Source: Asanoa siamensis
GTDB lineage: Bacteria; Actinomycetota; Actinomycetes; Mycobacteriales; Micromonosporaceae
Reading direction: 5' to 3'
Assembly: GCF_016862555.1 (NCBI RefSeq)
Contig: NZ_BONE01000042.1
Coordinates: forward strand, 1 to 64,000
Length of the DNA stretch: 64,000 bases
In this document: positions 33,339 through 42,413 of the stretch, piece by piece
How the letters are laid out: each line of letters opens with the position of its first letter
Numbering within the stretch: the stretch's first letter is position 1
Made by a program: the position numbers and the translations under genes
Notes under the pieces: generated by a model
Database searches by the model: none
What the model was told of the DNA's origin: nothing
The model's input: only the letters and a program-made list of their open reading frames with translations

Positions 33339-34094
33339 TCACCGACCGTCGCGACTGCGGGTGTCCTTGGCGACCCGGGCGAAGACGCCGCGCGGCGCGT
33401 GCCGCATGCCGAACACGGCCACCTTGTATTTCCAGTCGGGCACGCTCACGAGCCGGCCGCGGGCGAGGTCGCGCAGCCCGTGCGCGACCACGTCCTCGGC
33501 GCGCAACCACATCCAGGACGGCGTTCTCGACATGTCGATGCCCGCTCGACTGTGGAACTCGGTGCGCGTGTAGCCGGGGCACAACGCCATCACCCGGACA
33601 CCGTGCCGGCCCACCGCACGCCCGATCGACTCACTGAAATGGGTGACCCAGGCCTTGCTCGCGGGATAGGTCGAGCCCGGCATGACCGGTGCGAACGAGG
33701 AGGCCGACGAGACATTGATCACAGCCCCTGAACCGCGGCTGGTCATGCCCGGCAGCGCCGCGTGCGTGAGCCGCATGACAGCGTGGACGTTCAGCCGCAG
33801 CAACCGCGCCTCGTCGTCCGCGGTGGACCGCAGGAACGACCGGTTGAGGCTGACGCCGGCGTTGTTGACCAGCAGGTCGACGTCGCCCAACCGATCGGCG
33901 ACCGCCGTCAGCCCGGCGTCGGTCGACAGGTCGGCGGGCAGCACTTCGGTGGTGTCGCCGAGGTCGGCGGCGAGCGCGGTGAGGCGTTCGGCGTCGCGGG
34001 CGACGACTACCAGTCGGTAACCATCGGCGGAAAGGCGACGGGCGAACGCCGCACCGATCCCGGAACTGGCACCGGTGACGAGTGCGGTCGGCAC
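33339..34094 (-). CDS. Short-chain dehydrogenase/reductase
   Basis: The 251-residue product is a classical SDR: TALVTGASSGIGAAFAR (NAD(P) loop TGxxxGIG), LLVNNAGVS, INVSSASSFAP with catalytic Ser, and YPASKAWV with Tyr-x-x-x-Lys. Basic residues after the first strand (VVARDAERL) favour NADP. The tail PDWKYKVAVFGMRHAPRGVF is typical of DltE-like or cyclopropane-associated SDRs of actinobacteria. The GTG at 34094 follows GAGGGA. It lies 7 bp downstream of a membrane protein gene and may be co-transcribed with it. Substrate unknown. Confidence 0.88.
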   Translation of the reverse strand: MPTALVTGASSGIGAAFARRLSADGYRLVVVARDAERLTALAADLGDTTEVLPADLSTDAGLTAVADRLGDVDLLVNNAGVSLNRSFLRSTADDEARLLRLNVHAVMRLTHAALPGMTSRGSGAVINVSSASSFAPVMPGSTYPASKAWVTHFSESIGRAVGRHGVRVMALCPGYTRTEFHSRAGIDMSRTPSWMWLRAEDVVAHGLRDLARGRLVSVPDWKYKVAVFGMRHAPRGVFARVAKDTRSRDGR

Positions 34095-34101
34095 GGGTCC
34101 C

Positions 34102-34767
34102 TCACATGGGGGCGGGGGTGGTCGCCGGCGGGTCCGGGCGCTGCCAGTCCGTCGGGTCGACCGGGGGTGGGGGTGGGGGTGTCGGCGCGCCGGCAGCCGG
34201 CGTGCGCCGGAAGTAGCCGTTGGCCGCGGGGGTGGCCAGCAGCAACGCCACCACAACGTAGCCGAGCGCCTGCAGCAGCGAAAGAGCCACGCTGGTCCAT
34301 GGCCACCAGCCCGGGTGGGCCTCGCCCATCGCGGCGAGCACGGCCTCGTCACCGAACGACCCGGCCTGTTGTACGAAGCCGAAGACCGCGGCCAGACCGC
34401 CGGACACGAGGCCCAGGGCGCAGACGATCCAGGTGGCGATCCGGACGGCCGGGTTGCCGCGCAGCGTGCCGACCGCGAGAACGGCCAGCAGCACGGTGGC
34501 GACCACACTGACGAAGGCCGCGGCCATCGGGACGCCGCGCAGCACGGTCGTGCCGCCGTCGATGTCGGCGCTGGGCAGCCCGGCGGCGGCCGCGGCGTTC
34601 TGGAAGTTATCGACGATGCCGGGCATCAGGGCGAGCCCGATCGCGCCGTAGGCCAGGCCGCCGATCGCCATCAGCGACAGGACCGCCGCCGCGGCGCGGA
34701 CGACGCCCGGCGGGCGACGGGCACTGCTCACCGGCTGTTGCACGAGGGGTTGCGCTGGGTACGACAC
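34102..34767 (-). CDS. Four-helix membrane protein with Pro-rich tail (paralog 1)
   Basis: The 221-residue product has a short polar N-terminus, four membrane helices (about 22-46, 80-102, 110-132, 155-180) and a Pro-rich C-terminal tail of about 35 residues. Helices 1 and 2 enclose a loop that is probably outside the cell. Layout and tail match the next gene, so the two are paralogs. No known domain is recognised. It is upstream of the SDR gene with 7 bp spacing. Confidence 0.65.
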   Translation of the reverse strand: MSYPAQPLVQQPVSSARRPPGVVRAAAAVLSLMAIGGLAYGAIGLALMPGIVDNFQNAAAAAGLPSADIDGGTTVLRGVPMAAAFVSVVATVLLAVLAVGTLRGNPAVRIATWIVCALGLVSGGLAAVFGFVQQAGSFGDEAVLAAMGEAHPGWWPWTSVALSLLQALGYVVVALLLATPAANGYFRRTPAAGAPTPPPPPPVDPTDWQRPDPPATTPAPM

Positions 34768-34826
34768 GGGGCCCTCCGGTACATCCGTTGTGGAGAAACT
34801 ACTCGGAAGGCCCCTGTCGCGCGCGG

Positions 34827-35558
34827 CTACCTGGGCGGAGCGGGTGTCTCCGGCGGTTCGGCGTCACGTGCCGGCGGCGCCGGCGGTGGCGGCAGCGGGG
34901 GTTCGCCGCCCTGCTGCGGGTACGGCGAGGTCGGGTACGGCGTGTTCGGGTAGCTGGAGCCCGGCATCACCGGGTAGCCCGGCGTCGGCGGCTCCCACGT
35001 GCCGGCCCGCGGCTTGAACCACTCGTTGGACGCCGGCAGGGCGAGCAGCACGAGCGAGCCCAGCACGAGCAGGATCGGGATGATCAGCAGCACCATGTTG
35101 ACGGCGTTGTACCAACCGGGCATCGCGGCGTCGATCTCCGCCTGCACGTCGGGGGTGTCGCCGGTCGTGGTCTCCAGGTTCATCGCGCCGCTGACCGCGT
35201 TGCCGGCCGCGCTGAGCCCGCAGCAGAGCACGAACAGGCCGCCGACCACCCAGGTGACGATCCGGGACGCGTTCTTGCCCCGCAGGTTGAGGAAGCCGAG
35301 CACGACGAGACCGATGCCGACGACGAGCGCGATGACGCCGAAGATGACGGCGACGGCGACCGCGGCGGCGTCACCCGTGCCGGCGAGGTCGGTGCCGGCG
35401 TACGCGTCGTTCACCGCCTGGCGCAGCGTGCCGAGGGTCGAGAGCGTGACGATGAGGCTGATGACCTCGATCGCGGCGACGGCGTAAAGAAGGTAGCTGG
35501 AAATCCGGACCGTGCCCGGCGGTCGGGCACGGTCCGGACCGGGGGCGAACTCCGACAC
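34827..35558 (-). CDS. Four-helix membrane protein with Pro-rich tail (paralog 2)
   Basis: The 243-residue product has four helices: about 18-41 (YLLYAVAAIEVISLIVTL), 62-88, 94-118 and 146-172. A Pro/Tyr-rich tail follows (repeated P-x-x-PYP). It shares helix order, the loop before helix 2 and the NxxSRIVTW/NPAVRIATW motif with paralog 1, 59 bp downstream. I chose the GTG at 35558 because GAGGAGGGAG lies before it; an ATG at 35582 would make the ribosome site coding. Function unknown. Confidence 0.65.
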   Translation of the reverse strand: MSEFAPGPDRARPPGTVRISSYLLYAVAAIEVISLIVTLSTLGTLRQAVNDAYAGTDLAGTGDAAAVAVAVIFGVIALVVGIGLVVLGFLNLRGKNASRIVTWVVGGLFVLCCGLSAAGNAVSGAMNLETTTGDTPDVQAEIDAAMPGWYNAVNMVLLIIPILLVLGSLVLLALPASNEWFKPRAGTWEPPTPGYPVMPGSSYPNTPYPTSPYPQQGGEPPLPPPPAPPARDAEPPETPAPPR

Positions 35559-35643
35559 GGCACTCCCTCCTCGATACATCACGATAAGTGAAGATCAAGG
35601 TACCGGTAGCGCGCCAGTCTGTCGCCCCAGGAGCGTCCGGCGC

Positions 35644-38241
35644 TCAGCGGACCAGGGCCATCACCGTCAGGCCGTCCTTGCCGTCGGCCAGGTCGACCGC
35701 GACCGTGTCGCCGTCCCGGATCTCACCGGCCAGCAGCGCCTTGGCCAGGCTGTCGCCGATCGACGACTGCACCAGCCGGCGCAGCGGCCGGGCGCCGTAG
35801 ATCGGGTCGAAGCCGTGCTCGGCGAGCCACGTGCGGGCGGTGTCGGTGACGTCGAGCGTGAGCCGCCGCTCCGCCAGCCGCCGCCGCAGCAGGTCGAGCT
35901 GGATGTCGACGATGGCCCGCAGCTCCGGCCCGGACAGCGCGGCGAACACCACGATGTCGTCGAGCCGGTTGAGGAACTCCGGCTTGAAGTGGGCGCGGAC
36001 CACCGCGAGCACCGCCTCGCGGCGCTGATCCTCGCCCAGCGTCGGGTCGGCGATCAGCGTCGAGCCGAGGTTGGACGTGAGGATCAGGATCGCGTTGCGG
36101 AAGTCGACGGTGCGGCCCTGCCCGTCGGTCAGCCGGCCGTCGTCGAGCACCTGGAGCAGCACGTCGAAGACGTCCGGGTGGGCCTTCTCCACCTCGTCGA
36201 GCAGGATCACCGAGTACGGCCGGCGGCGCACCGCCTCGGTCAGCTGCCCGCCCTCCTCGTAGCCGACGTAGCCGGGCGGGGCGCCGACGAGCCGGGCGAC
36301 GCTGTGCTTCTCGCCGTATTCGCTCATGTCGATGCGCACCATCGCGCGCTCGTCGTCGAACAGGAACCCAGCGAGCGCCTTGGCCAGCTCGGTCTTGCCG
36401 ACACCGGTCGGGCCGAGGAACAGGAAGCTGCCGGTGGGCCGGTCGGGGTCGGCGATGCCGGCCCGGGCGCGGCGGACCGCGTCGGAGACGGCCGCGACGG
36501 CCTCGCGCTGGCCGACGACCCGGGTGGCCAGCGACTCCTCCATCCGCAGCAGCTTGGCGGTCTCACCCTCCAGCAGCCGCCCGGCGGGGATGCCGGTCCA
36601 GGACGCCACCACCGCGGCGATGTCGTCGGCGCTGACCTCTTCCTTCAGCATCGCGCCGCTGGTCTGCAGCGCGACGAGCTCGGCCTCGGCCGCAGTCAGC
36701 TCCGCCTCGAGCGCCGGGATCTTCCCGTAGCGCAGCTCGGACGCGCGGGCGAAGTCGCCGTCGCGCTCCGCGTGGCTCTCGTCGCCGCGCAGCCGCTCCA
36801 GCTCCTCCTTGGCCGTGGAGATTTTGGTGATGTGCTCCTTCTCCAGGCGCCACCGCTCGGAGAGCGCGGTGAGCTGCTCGCGCTTGTCGGCCAGCTCCTT
36901 GCGTAGCCGGGCGAGCCGCTCGGCGGAGGCCGGGTCGGGCTCCTTGGCCAGCGCCATCTCCTCGATCTCCAGGCGCCGCACGGCCCGCTCGACCTCGTCG
37001 ACCTCGACCGGCCGTGAGTCGATCTCCATGCGCAGCCGGGAGCCGGCCTCGTCGACCAGGTCGATCGCCTTGTCGGGCAGGAACCGGTCGGTGATGTAGC
37101 GGTCGGACAGGGCGGCCGCCGCGACCAGCGCGGCGTCGGTGATCCGCACGCCGTGGTGCACCTCGTACCGCTCCTTGAGGCCACGCAGGATGCCGATGGT
37201 GTCCTCGACGGACGGCTCGCCGACCACGACGGGCTGGAACCGCCGCTCGAGGGCGGGGTCCTTCTCGATGTGCTCGCGGTACTCGTCCAGCGTGGTGGCG
37301 CCGACCATCCGCAGCTCGCCGCGGGCCAGCATCGGCTTGAGCATGTTGCCGGCGTCCATCGAGCCCTCGCCGCGGCCGGCACCGACCACGGTGTGCAGCT
37401 CGTCGAGGAAGGTGATCACCTGGCCGTCGGAGTTCTTGATCTCCTCGAGGACCGACTTGAGCCGCTCCTCGAACTGGCCCCGATATTGCGCACCCGCCAC
37501 CATCGCGGCGAGGTCGAGGGCGACCAGCTTCTTGTCGCGCAGTGACTCGGGCACGTCGCCGGCCACGATCCGCTGGGCGAGGCCCTCGACGATCGCGGTC
37601 TTGCCGACGCCCGGCTCGCCGATCAGCACCGGGTTGTTCTTGGTCTTGCGGGACAGCACCTGCATGACGCGGCGGATCTCCGAGTCGCGGCCGATCACCG
37701 GGTCGGTCTTGCCGTCCCGGGCGCGCGCGGTCAGGTCGACGCCGTATTTCTCCAGTGCCTGGTAGGTCTGCTCCGGGTCGGCGTTGGTGACCCGGCGGTC
37801 GCCGCCCCGGATGGCCGGGAACGCGGCGACGAGGTTGTCCTCGGTGGCGCCCGCCTGCTTGAGCAGGTCGGCGACGGCGCCGCCGACCCGGGCGAGGCCG
37901 GCGAGGAGGTGCTCGGTGGAGACGAACTCGTCGCCGAGCGGGCGGGCGATCTGCTCGGCCGCGCCGATGGCGTTGACGAACTCGCGGGACAGGGTGGGCT
38001 CGGCGACGCTCGGGCCCTGCGCGGTGGGCAGGCTCTCGATCGCCCGGGCCGCGGCGCGGCGGATGTCGGCGGCGTTGGCGCCGACGGCGCGGAGCAGGCC
38101 GGCGGCGGTCGACCCGCCGGTGTCGAGCAGCGAGAGCAGCAGGTGCCACGGCTCGACGGTCGCGTTGCCGCGCTGCGCGGCACTCGCGGCCGCGCCGGTG
38201 ATGACCTCACGACTCTTGGTCGTCAGACGTTCGGTGTTCAT
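35644..38241 (-). CDS. clpB: ClpB disaggregase
   Basis: ClpB, with DnaK, extracts proteins from aggregates. The 865-residue product has an N-domain ([14 protein letters not shown]), a first AAA module with Walker [11 protein letters not shown] and [20 protein letters not shown] pore segment, a coiled-coil M-domain (about 400-520), and a second AAA module with [10 protein letters not shown] and [20 protein letters not shown]. The ATG at 38241 has GGGGAG upstream. A HAIR-type inverted repeat lies 46 bp before the start and covers a TAGACT -10 candidate, so HspR very probably represses it. Confidence 0.97.
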   Translation of the reverse strand: MNTERLTTKSREVITGAAASAAQRGNATVEPWHLLLSLLDTGGSTAAGLLRAVGANAADIRRAAARAIESLPTAQGPSVAEPTLSREFVNAIGAAEQIARPLGDEFVSTEHLLAGLARVGGAVADLLKQAGATEDNLVAAFPAIRGGDRRVTNADPEQTYQALEKYGVDLTARARDGKTDPVIGRDSEIRRVMQVLSRKTKNNPVLIGEPGVGKTAIVEGLAQRIVAGDVPESLRDKKLVALDLAAMVAGAQYRGQFEERLKSVLEEIKNSDGQVITFLDELHTVVGAGRGEGSMDAGNMLKPMLARGELRMVGATTLDEYREHIEKDPALERRFQPVVVGEPSVEDTIGILRGLKERYEVHHGVRITDAALVAAAALSDRYITDRFLPDKAIDLVDEAGSRLRMEIDSRPVEVDEVERAVRRLEIEEMALAKEPDPASAERLARLRKELADKREQLTALSERWRLEKEHITKISTAKEELERLRGDESHAERDGDFARASELRYGKIPALEAELTAAEAELVALQTSGAMLKEEVSADDIAAVVASWTGIPAGRLLEGETAKLLRMEESLATRVVGQREAVAAVSDAVRRARAGIADPDRPTGSFLFLGPTGVGKTELAKALAGFLFDDERAMVRIDMSEYGEKHSVARLVGAPPGYVGYEEGGQLTEAVRRRPYSVILLDEVEKAHPDVFDVLLQVLDDGRLTDGQGRTVDFRNAILILTSNLGSTLIADPTLGEDQRREAVLAVVRAHFKPEFLNRLDDIVVFAALSGPELRAIVDIQLDLLRRRLAERRLTLDVTDTARTWLAEHGFDPIYGARPLRRLVQSSIGDSLAKALLAGEIRDGDTVAVDLADGKDGLTVMALVR

Positions 38242-38286
38242 GGGCTCCCCTGGTAGCTGGCGTCCACTAGGAACGACGAAACCAGA

Positions 38287-38307
38287 GTTGAGTCTATTCC
38301 GCTCAAC
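38287..38307. promoter_or_regulatory. HAIR (HspR) operator of clpB
   Basis: GTTGAGT-N7-GCTCAAC is an inverted repeat close to the HAIR consensus CTTGAGT-N7-ACTCAAG. It has the same arms as the dnaK site. TAGACT within it is a candidate clpB -10. Confidence 0.8.
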
Positions 38308-38326
38308 CTCGGAGGTGTGATCTGCA

Positions 38327-39419
38327 TCACCCGGCGCCGCCGACCAGGACCCTGATCCACTTCCACCTGCCCGGCCCACCGACGCCCAGCCAGTTGACCT
38401 GCCCGTCGCCACAGAACAGCGTGCCATCGGCCAGCAACCGCAGCCCGCACCGTCCCCCGATCGGCCAGTCGACCCACTGGAACGCGCCGCCGGACACGAG
38501 ACCCGGCCGGTCCCGGGTGGTGACGGCGAGGGTCGCGTCGGGCAGCGCGACCGCGGAGAGGAAGTTGTCGGGGTGGCCGGTGGCGCCCATCGACCGCCAG
38601 CCCTGGCCGTCGAAGAACCAGATCGCCGGCCAGCCGATCGGATCGGGTTGCCCGATCAACCAGGCGTACGTCCGGTCGTGGTCGACGACGATCTGCGCCG
38701 CGGCGATGTCGCCACTCTCGCCCGCGATCGGCACCTGCCGCCAGGTCGAACCCAGGTCGTTGGAGACCGACCCGACCGGCCGGCCGCCGCTGTCCACGCC
38801 GATGGCGTAGAGCCAGTGCAGCGCCGAGCCCACCACCCGCAGGTTGGGCACGTCCGGCTGCGCCGGCGTCGCGATCGGCCGGTCCTTGAGACCGAAGAAG
38901 ACGACCTTCTGCTTCGTGTCGCCGTCGCAGCAGACCTGGTAGTCGCCGGCCAGCGGGCGCGCCGGATCGGCTGCGCCGGGTTCGTGCGTATAGGTGCGGC
39001 CCTGGTCGTAGGACACGTAGTAGCCGTCGGGCTCGACGTGGAGGACCAGCCGGTCGTCACCCGCGTACAACTGATGGCTCTTGCCCTCGGGTTGCGGGTG
39101 GAGGGCCTGGTGCCAGCTCTGCCCGCCGTCCTCTGTGCGCACCACGGCGGCCGAGCAGGTCTGGGCCGGGCGCGCCGCTGCCGGACCCGCACCGGGTGAA
39201 CAGCGCGTACCCGAGCGCCTGGTTGACGAACTCGACGTGCTGCACCTGGTAACTGGGCGGCACCGGCACCGGCGGGTGGCGGACCTCGAAGCCGGCCTGC
39301 GTCGCCGCGGGTGGCGGTGGCGTGGACGGGGCGGGCGGCGGGCGCCGGATCGGCCCGATCGAACAGCCACCGAGCAGCGCGATCACCGCCAGCGTCGCCA
39401 CCGTCATCCGTCCACGCAT
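38327..39419 (-). pseudogene. BNR/beta-propeller lipoprotein with one frameshift
   Basis: The N-terminus is a lipoprotein signal (MTVATLAVIALLGGCS) with lipobox LGGC and a Pro-rich linker, then the frame reads to GYALFTRCGSGSG. A one-base shift near 39178-39186 moves the rest to another frame: AARPAQTCSAAVVRTEDGGQ onward to the stop at 38327. The body carries Asp-box/BNR repeats (TEDGGQSW, SYDQGRTY, SNDLGSTW), so it is a sialidase- or Ycf48-like beta-propeller without obvious catalytic residues. Whether the frameshift is real or a sequencing error is open. ClpB and its HAIR site follow. Confidence 0.75.
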
Positions 39420-39478
39420 GACACCTCCCCGTGCGGGTTCCGAGTCGCCATGGATGGGCACGGTTCCCGATCTTTGGA

Positions 39479-39484
39479 TAGGTT
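39479..39484 (+). promoter_or_regulatory. Leaderless -10 box (TAGGTT) of the antiporter operon
   Basis: TAGGTT ends 6 nt before the GTG at 39491; no Shine-Dalgarno is present. Confidence 0.55.
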
Positions 39485-39490
39485 GCCACC

Positions 39491-39991
39491 GTGCGAGTAC
39501 GGGTGGAACAGACGTCGTTACCCGGGATCGGTGTGCGGCACGACTTCGTCACGGAGTTGGGCCGGCGGCTCGGTGTGGTGTCGCATCGCGACGGCCGCCG
39601 TGCCCTGATCATCTACGACCGCGACGATCCCGACGCGCGGTTGGCCGCGATCCAGCTCACCGACGACGAGGCCGAGGCCCTCGCCGACCTGCTCGGCGCC
39701 TCGCTGATGCTGGGCCAGCTGGCCGGTCTGCGCGACCAGGCCGCCGGCCTGCTCACCGAGCAGATCGCGCTGCCGGCCAGCTCGCCGTTCGTGAACCGGC
39801 AGCTCGGCGACACCCGGGCCCGCACCCGCACCAGCTCGTCCATCGTCGCGGTCCTCCGCGCTGCCCGGGTGATCCCGTCCCCCGGCCCGGATTTCCGCTT
39901 CGAGAGCGGTGACGTGGTCGTCGCCGTCGGCACCCGCAAGGGGCTCGACGCGCTGACCCGCATCCTCGCCGACAACGACCCGGACGGCTGA
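39491..39991 (+). CDS. TrkA-C-type regulatory subunit of a cation:H+ antiporter (KhtT-like)
   Basis: The 166-residue cytosolic protein starts VRVRVEQTSLPGIGVRHDF, as in KhtT-type subunits, and has a C-terminal TrkA-C (RCK_C) domain with FRFESGDVVVAVGTRKGLDA. KhtT controls the KhtU antiporter by binding c-di-AMP or other ligands. It is 7 bp upstream of the antiporter gene in the same operon. The ligand here is inferred from family knowledge. Confidence 0.88.
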   Translation: MRVRVEQTSLPGIGVRHDFVTELGRRLGVVSHRDGRRALIIYDRDDPDARLAAIQLTDDEAEALADLLGASLMLGQLAGLRDQAAGLLTEQIALPASSPFVNRQLGDTRARTRTSSSIVAVLRAARVIPSPGPDFRFESGDVVVAVGTRKGLDALTRILADNDPDG

Positions 39992-39998
39992 ACCGACG

Positions 39999-41273
39999 AT
40001 GCACGAGAGCACGACGATCCTGTTGATCGAGGTCGGGGCGCTGATGTTCCTCCTCGGCCTGCTCGGGCGACTCAGCCGCCGATTCGGCATCTCGCCGATC
40101 CCGCTCTACCTCCTCGCCGGCCTGGCCTTCGGCCACGGTGGACTGTTGCCCCTCAACGCCAGCGAGGAGTTCTTCTCGGTCGGCGCCGAGATCGGCGTGA
40201 TCCTCCTGCTCGTGCTGCTCGGCCTCGAATACTCGGCCGGCGAGCTCGTCGCGAACCTGCGTACGGCGGCCCCGGTGGGCCTGCTCGACGCCGCCCTCAA
40301 CGCGCTGCCCGGCGCGGCGTTCGCCCTGCTGCTGGGCTGGGGCTGGGTGGCCGCGGTGGTACTCGCCGGCGTCACCTGGGTGACCTCCTCGGGCGTGGTC
40401 GCGAAGGTGCTCGCCGACCTCGGCCGGCTCGGCAACCGGGAAACGCCGGTCGTGCTCTCCGTGCTGGTCATGGAAGACCTGGCGATGGCGCTCTACCTGC
40501 CGTTGCTGACCGCGCTGCTGGCCGGCACCGGCCTGCTCGGCGGCGGCGTCGCGCTGGTCGTGGCGGTCGGCACGGTCTCGATCGTGCTGCTGGTCGCGAT
40601 CAGGTTCGGCGGTTGGATCTCCAAGGCCATCTCCGCCCGCGACCCCGAGGCGCTGCTGCTCGGCGTCTTCGGCCTGACGCTGCTGGTCGCCGGCCTCGCC
40701 GCGCAGCTCAAGGTGTCGGCCGCGGTCGGCGCGTTCCTCGTCGGCATCGCGGTCTCCGGCCCGGTCGCGCACCACGCGACCGAACTGCTCTCGCCCCTGC
40801 GCGACATCTTCGCCGCCGTGTTCTTCGTGTTCTTCGGCCTGACCACCAACCCCGCCGACATCCCGCCGGTGCTGGTGCCGGCGATCGGGCTCGCGATCGT
40901 CACGATCGCGACCAAGACCATCACGGGGTACGTCGCGGCGAAGCGCGCCGGCATCGCGGTGCGCGGCCGGTGGCGGGCCGGGTTGTCGCTGACACCACGC
41001 GGTGAGTTCTCGATCGTCATCGCCGGGCTGGCGGTGGCGACACCGGGCATTCCGGCGAAGCTGGGCGCGCTCGCCACCGCGTACGTGTTGATCACGGTTG
41101 TGGTCGGTCCGGTGATCGCGCGGCTGCCGGACTTCGAGTGGTTCAAGGCGCTGCTGCAGCCGCGGCCCGGCGGCGGCGCGGTGCTGGCGACCAGTGACGG
41201 ACCGGGTGTGACCGACCTCACCGACGCGCCAGGTCCGCTAAGTCGGCACACACCGGACGCTACTGGCCAGTAA
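39999..41273 (+). CDS. CPA2-family K+(Na+)/H+ antiporter (KhtU-like)
   Basis: The 424-residue product has 12-13 membrane helices of the KefB/KhtU (CPA2) type. Marks are LGLLGRLSRRFGISPIPLYL, ILLLVLLGLEYSAGEL, TWVTSSGVVAKVL, VLVMEDLAMALYLPLL with the conserved E-D ion site, and SLTPRGEFSIVIAGLA. No cytosolic TrkA-N domain is attached, consistent with the separate regulatory subunit encoded just before. It should exchange K+ or Na+ for H+ across the inner membrane. Confidence 0.92.
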   Translation: MHESTTILLIEVGALMFLLGLLGRLSRRFGISPIPLYLLAGLAFGHGGLLPLNASEEFFSVGAEIGVILLLVLLGLEYSAGELVANLRTAAPVGLLDAALNALPGAAFALLLGWGWVAAVVLAGVTWVTSSGVVAKVLADLGRLGNRETPVVLSVLVMEDLAMALYLPLLTALLAGTGLLGGGVALVVAVGTVSIVLLVAIRFGGWISKAISARDPEALLLGVFGLTLLVAGLAAQLKVSAAVGAFLVGIAVSGPVAHHATELLSPLRDIFAAVFFVFFGLTTNPADIPPVLVPAIGLAIVTIATKTITGYVAAKRAGIAVRGRWRAGLSLTPRGEFSIVIAGLAVATPGIPAKLGALATAYVLITVVVGPVIARLPDFEWFKALLQPRPGGGAVLATSDGPGVTDLTDAPGPLSRHTPDATGQ

Positions 41274-41287
41274 CTGAGCGCGCTCAG
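41274..41287. other. 14-bp perfect palindrome CTGAGCGCGCTCAG
   Basis: The palindrome begins directly after the antiporter TAA. It may be a short terminator stem or an operator for the next gene; no U-tract follows. Confidence 0.35.
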
Positions 41288-41402
41288 CGGATCGTGCCCG
41301 GGTCTTAACCTTTGGCCCCTTCCGTTCCCATCCCGCCAGGCGCTACGGTGACGCCGCAGAGGGGCTGGCAGCGGAAGATCGACCATTGGGCGAGATCGAC
41401 GC

Positions 41403-41858
41403 ATGACCATGCGGAGCGAGGTGTCCGTGAGCGTGCAGTCGACGTCGTTCAGCGGGTTCGCCAATCCCGTCGATCCAACTTCGGCGGAGCTGCGGGCCTG
41501 GGCCTACCACCCGGGCACGGTGGCGCTGCAATCCATGCCGCCCGACTGGGACCTGCTCGTCTCGGGCGACCATCTGGTCACCACGCTGTTCGAGCTCGCG
41601 ATGGACCGGTCCTGCCCCGCCCGCCGGTTCGCCCTGCACTGCCTCTACATCTACGCGGCCGACGGCATCCGCACGAAGTTCCGCGCGCACCCCAAGCGGC
41701 GGCTGCGCAAGCTCGTGCAGCAGGCCGAGACGCTCGGCGACGACCTGATGCGCACCTGGGCCCACAACAGCCGGGTGCTGCTGGCCAAGCCGGATCTCTT
41801 CGACTACCGCGACTGGTGCGAGGGCGGGCTGGTCCGTTCGGGCCGCCGACTCTCCTGA
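41403..41858 (+). CDS. Conserved hypothetical cytosolic protein
   Basis: The 151-residue product is soluble and helical, with TSFSGFANPVDPTSAELRAW near the start and FALHCLYIYAADGIRTKFRA and RRLRKLVQQAETLGDDLMRT later. No known domain or catalytic motif is recognised. An ATG two codons inside (41409) is an alternative start. Codon use equals that of neighbours, and a strong terminator follows, so it is a real gene. I do not know its function. Confidence 0.7.
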   Translation: MTMRSEVSVSVQSTSFSGFANPVDPTSAELRAWAYHPGTVALQSMPPDWDLLVSGDHLVTTLFELAMDRSCPARRFALHCLYIYAADGIRTKFRAHPKRRLRKLVQQAETLGDDLMRTWAHNSRVLLAKPDLFDYRDWCEGGLVRSGRRLS

Positions 41859-41867
41859 CCGACGCGG

Positions 41868-41903
41868 GAAGGCCGGGACCCCCCGTGGATCCCGGCCTTC
41901 TTT
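41868..41903 (+). terminator. Terminator after the hypothetical gene
   Basis: Stem GAAGGCCGGGA (41868-41878) pairs with TCCCGGCCTTC (41890-41900) and is followed by TTT. Confidence 0.85.
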
Positions 41904-41947
41904 GTCCGATATGGTGAGGTTAGTCCTCCGCAGGCTCTCGCGGCGCC

Positions 41948-42406
41948 TTATCGCGTCGGCGGGTCGGCCGCGCGGCGTGGCCGCCACACCACCAGCGCGG
42001 TCGACGCGCGGGCCGTGGGCACCAGGTCGCCCCGCGGATACGCGCTGACCGACTCGAGATCGGCGATCCGCTGGTAGGCCGCGGACAGCGCTGCCTCCAG
42101 GTCGGCGATCCGCTCGCGCAGGTCGCCCACCTCCTGCTCCAGGCCGATGATCCGGCGGATGCCCTCCAGGTTGACGCCCTCGTCCTGGCTGAGCCGCTGC
42201 ACCTCGCGGAGCAACTCGACGTCGCGGGCGCTGTAGCGGCGCCCACCGCCGGCCGCCCGGCCCGGCTGCACCAGCCCGAGCCGGTCGTACTGCCGAAGGG
42301 TCTGCGGATGCATCCCGGCCATCCGCGCCGCGACCGAGATGATCAGGACCTTGGCGTCGGACGACGTCTCGACCGTGACCGAGATTTCCTCTTCGTAGGG
42401 CTGCAT
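41948..42406 (-). CDS. hspR: Heat-shock repressor HspR (MerR family)
   Basis: The 152-residue product is HspR: a MerR-type winged helix (VAARMAGMHPQTLRQYDRLG, GRRYSARDVELLREVQRL) followed by a coiled-coil (about 85-115). HspR binds HAIR sites and represses dnaK, clpB and often lon, with DnaK as co-repressor. It is the last gene of dnaK-grpE-dnaJ-hspR, 7 bp behind dnaJ, so its own level rises with the operon. HAIR sites are visible before dnaK and clpB. Confidence 0.96.
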   Translation of the reverse strand: MQPYEEEISVTVETSSDAKVLIISVAARMAGMHPQTLRQYDRLGLVQPGRAAGGGRRYSARDVELLREVQRLSQDEGVNLEGIRRIIGLEQEVGDLRERIADLEAALSAAYQRIADLESVSAYPRGDLVPTARASTALVVWRPRRAADPPTR

Positions 42407-42413
42407 GGCCGCC

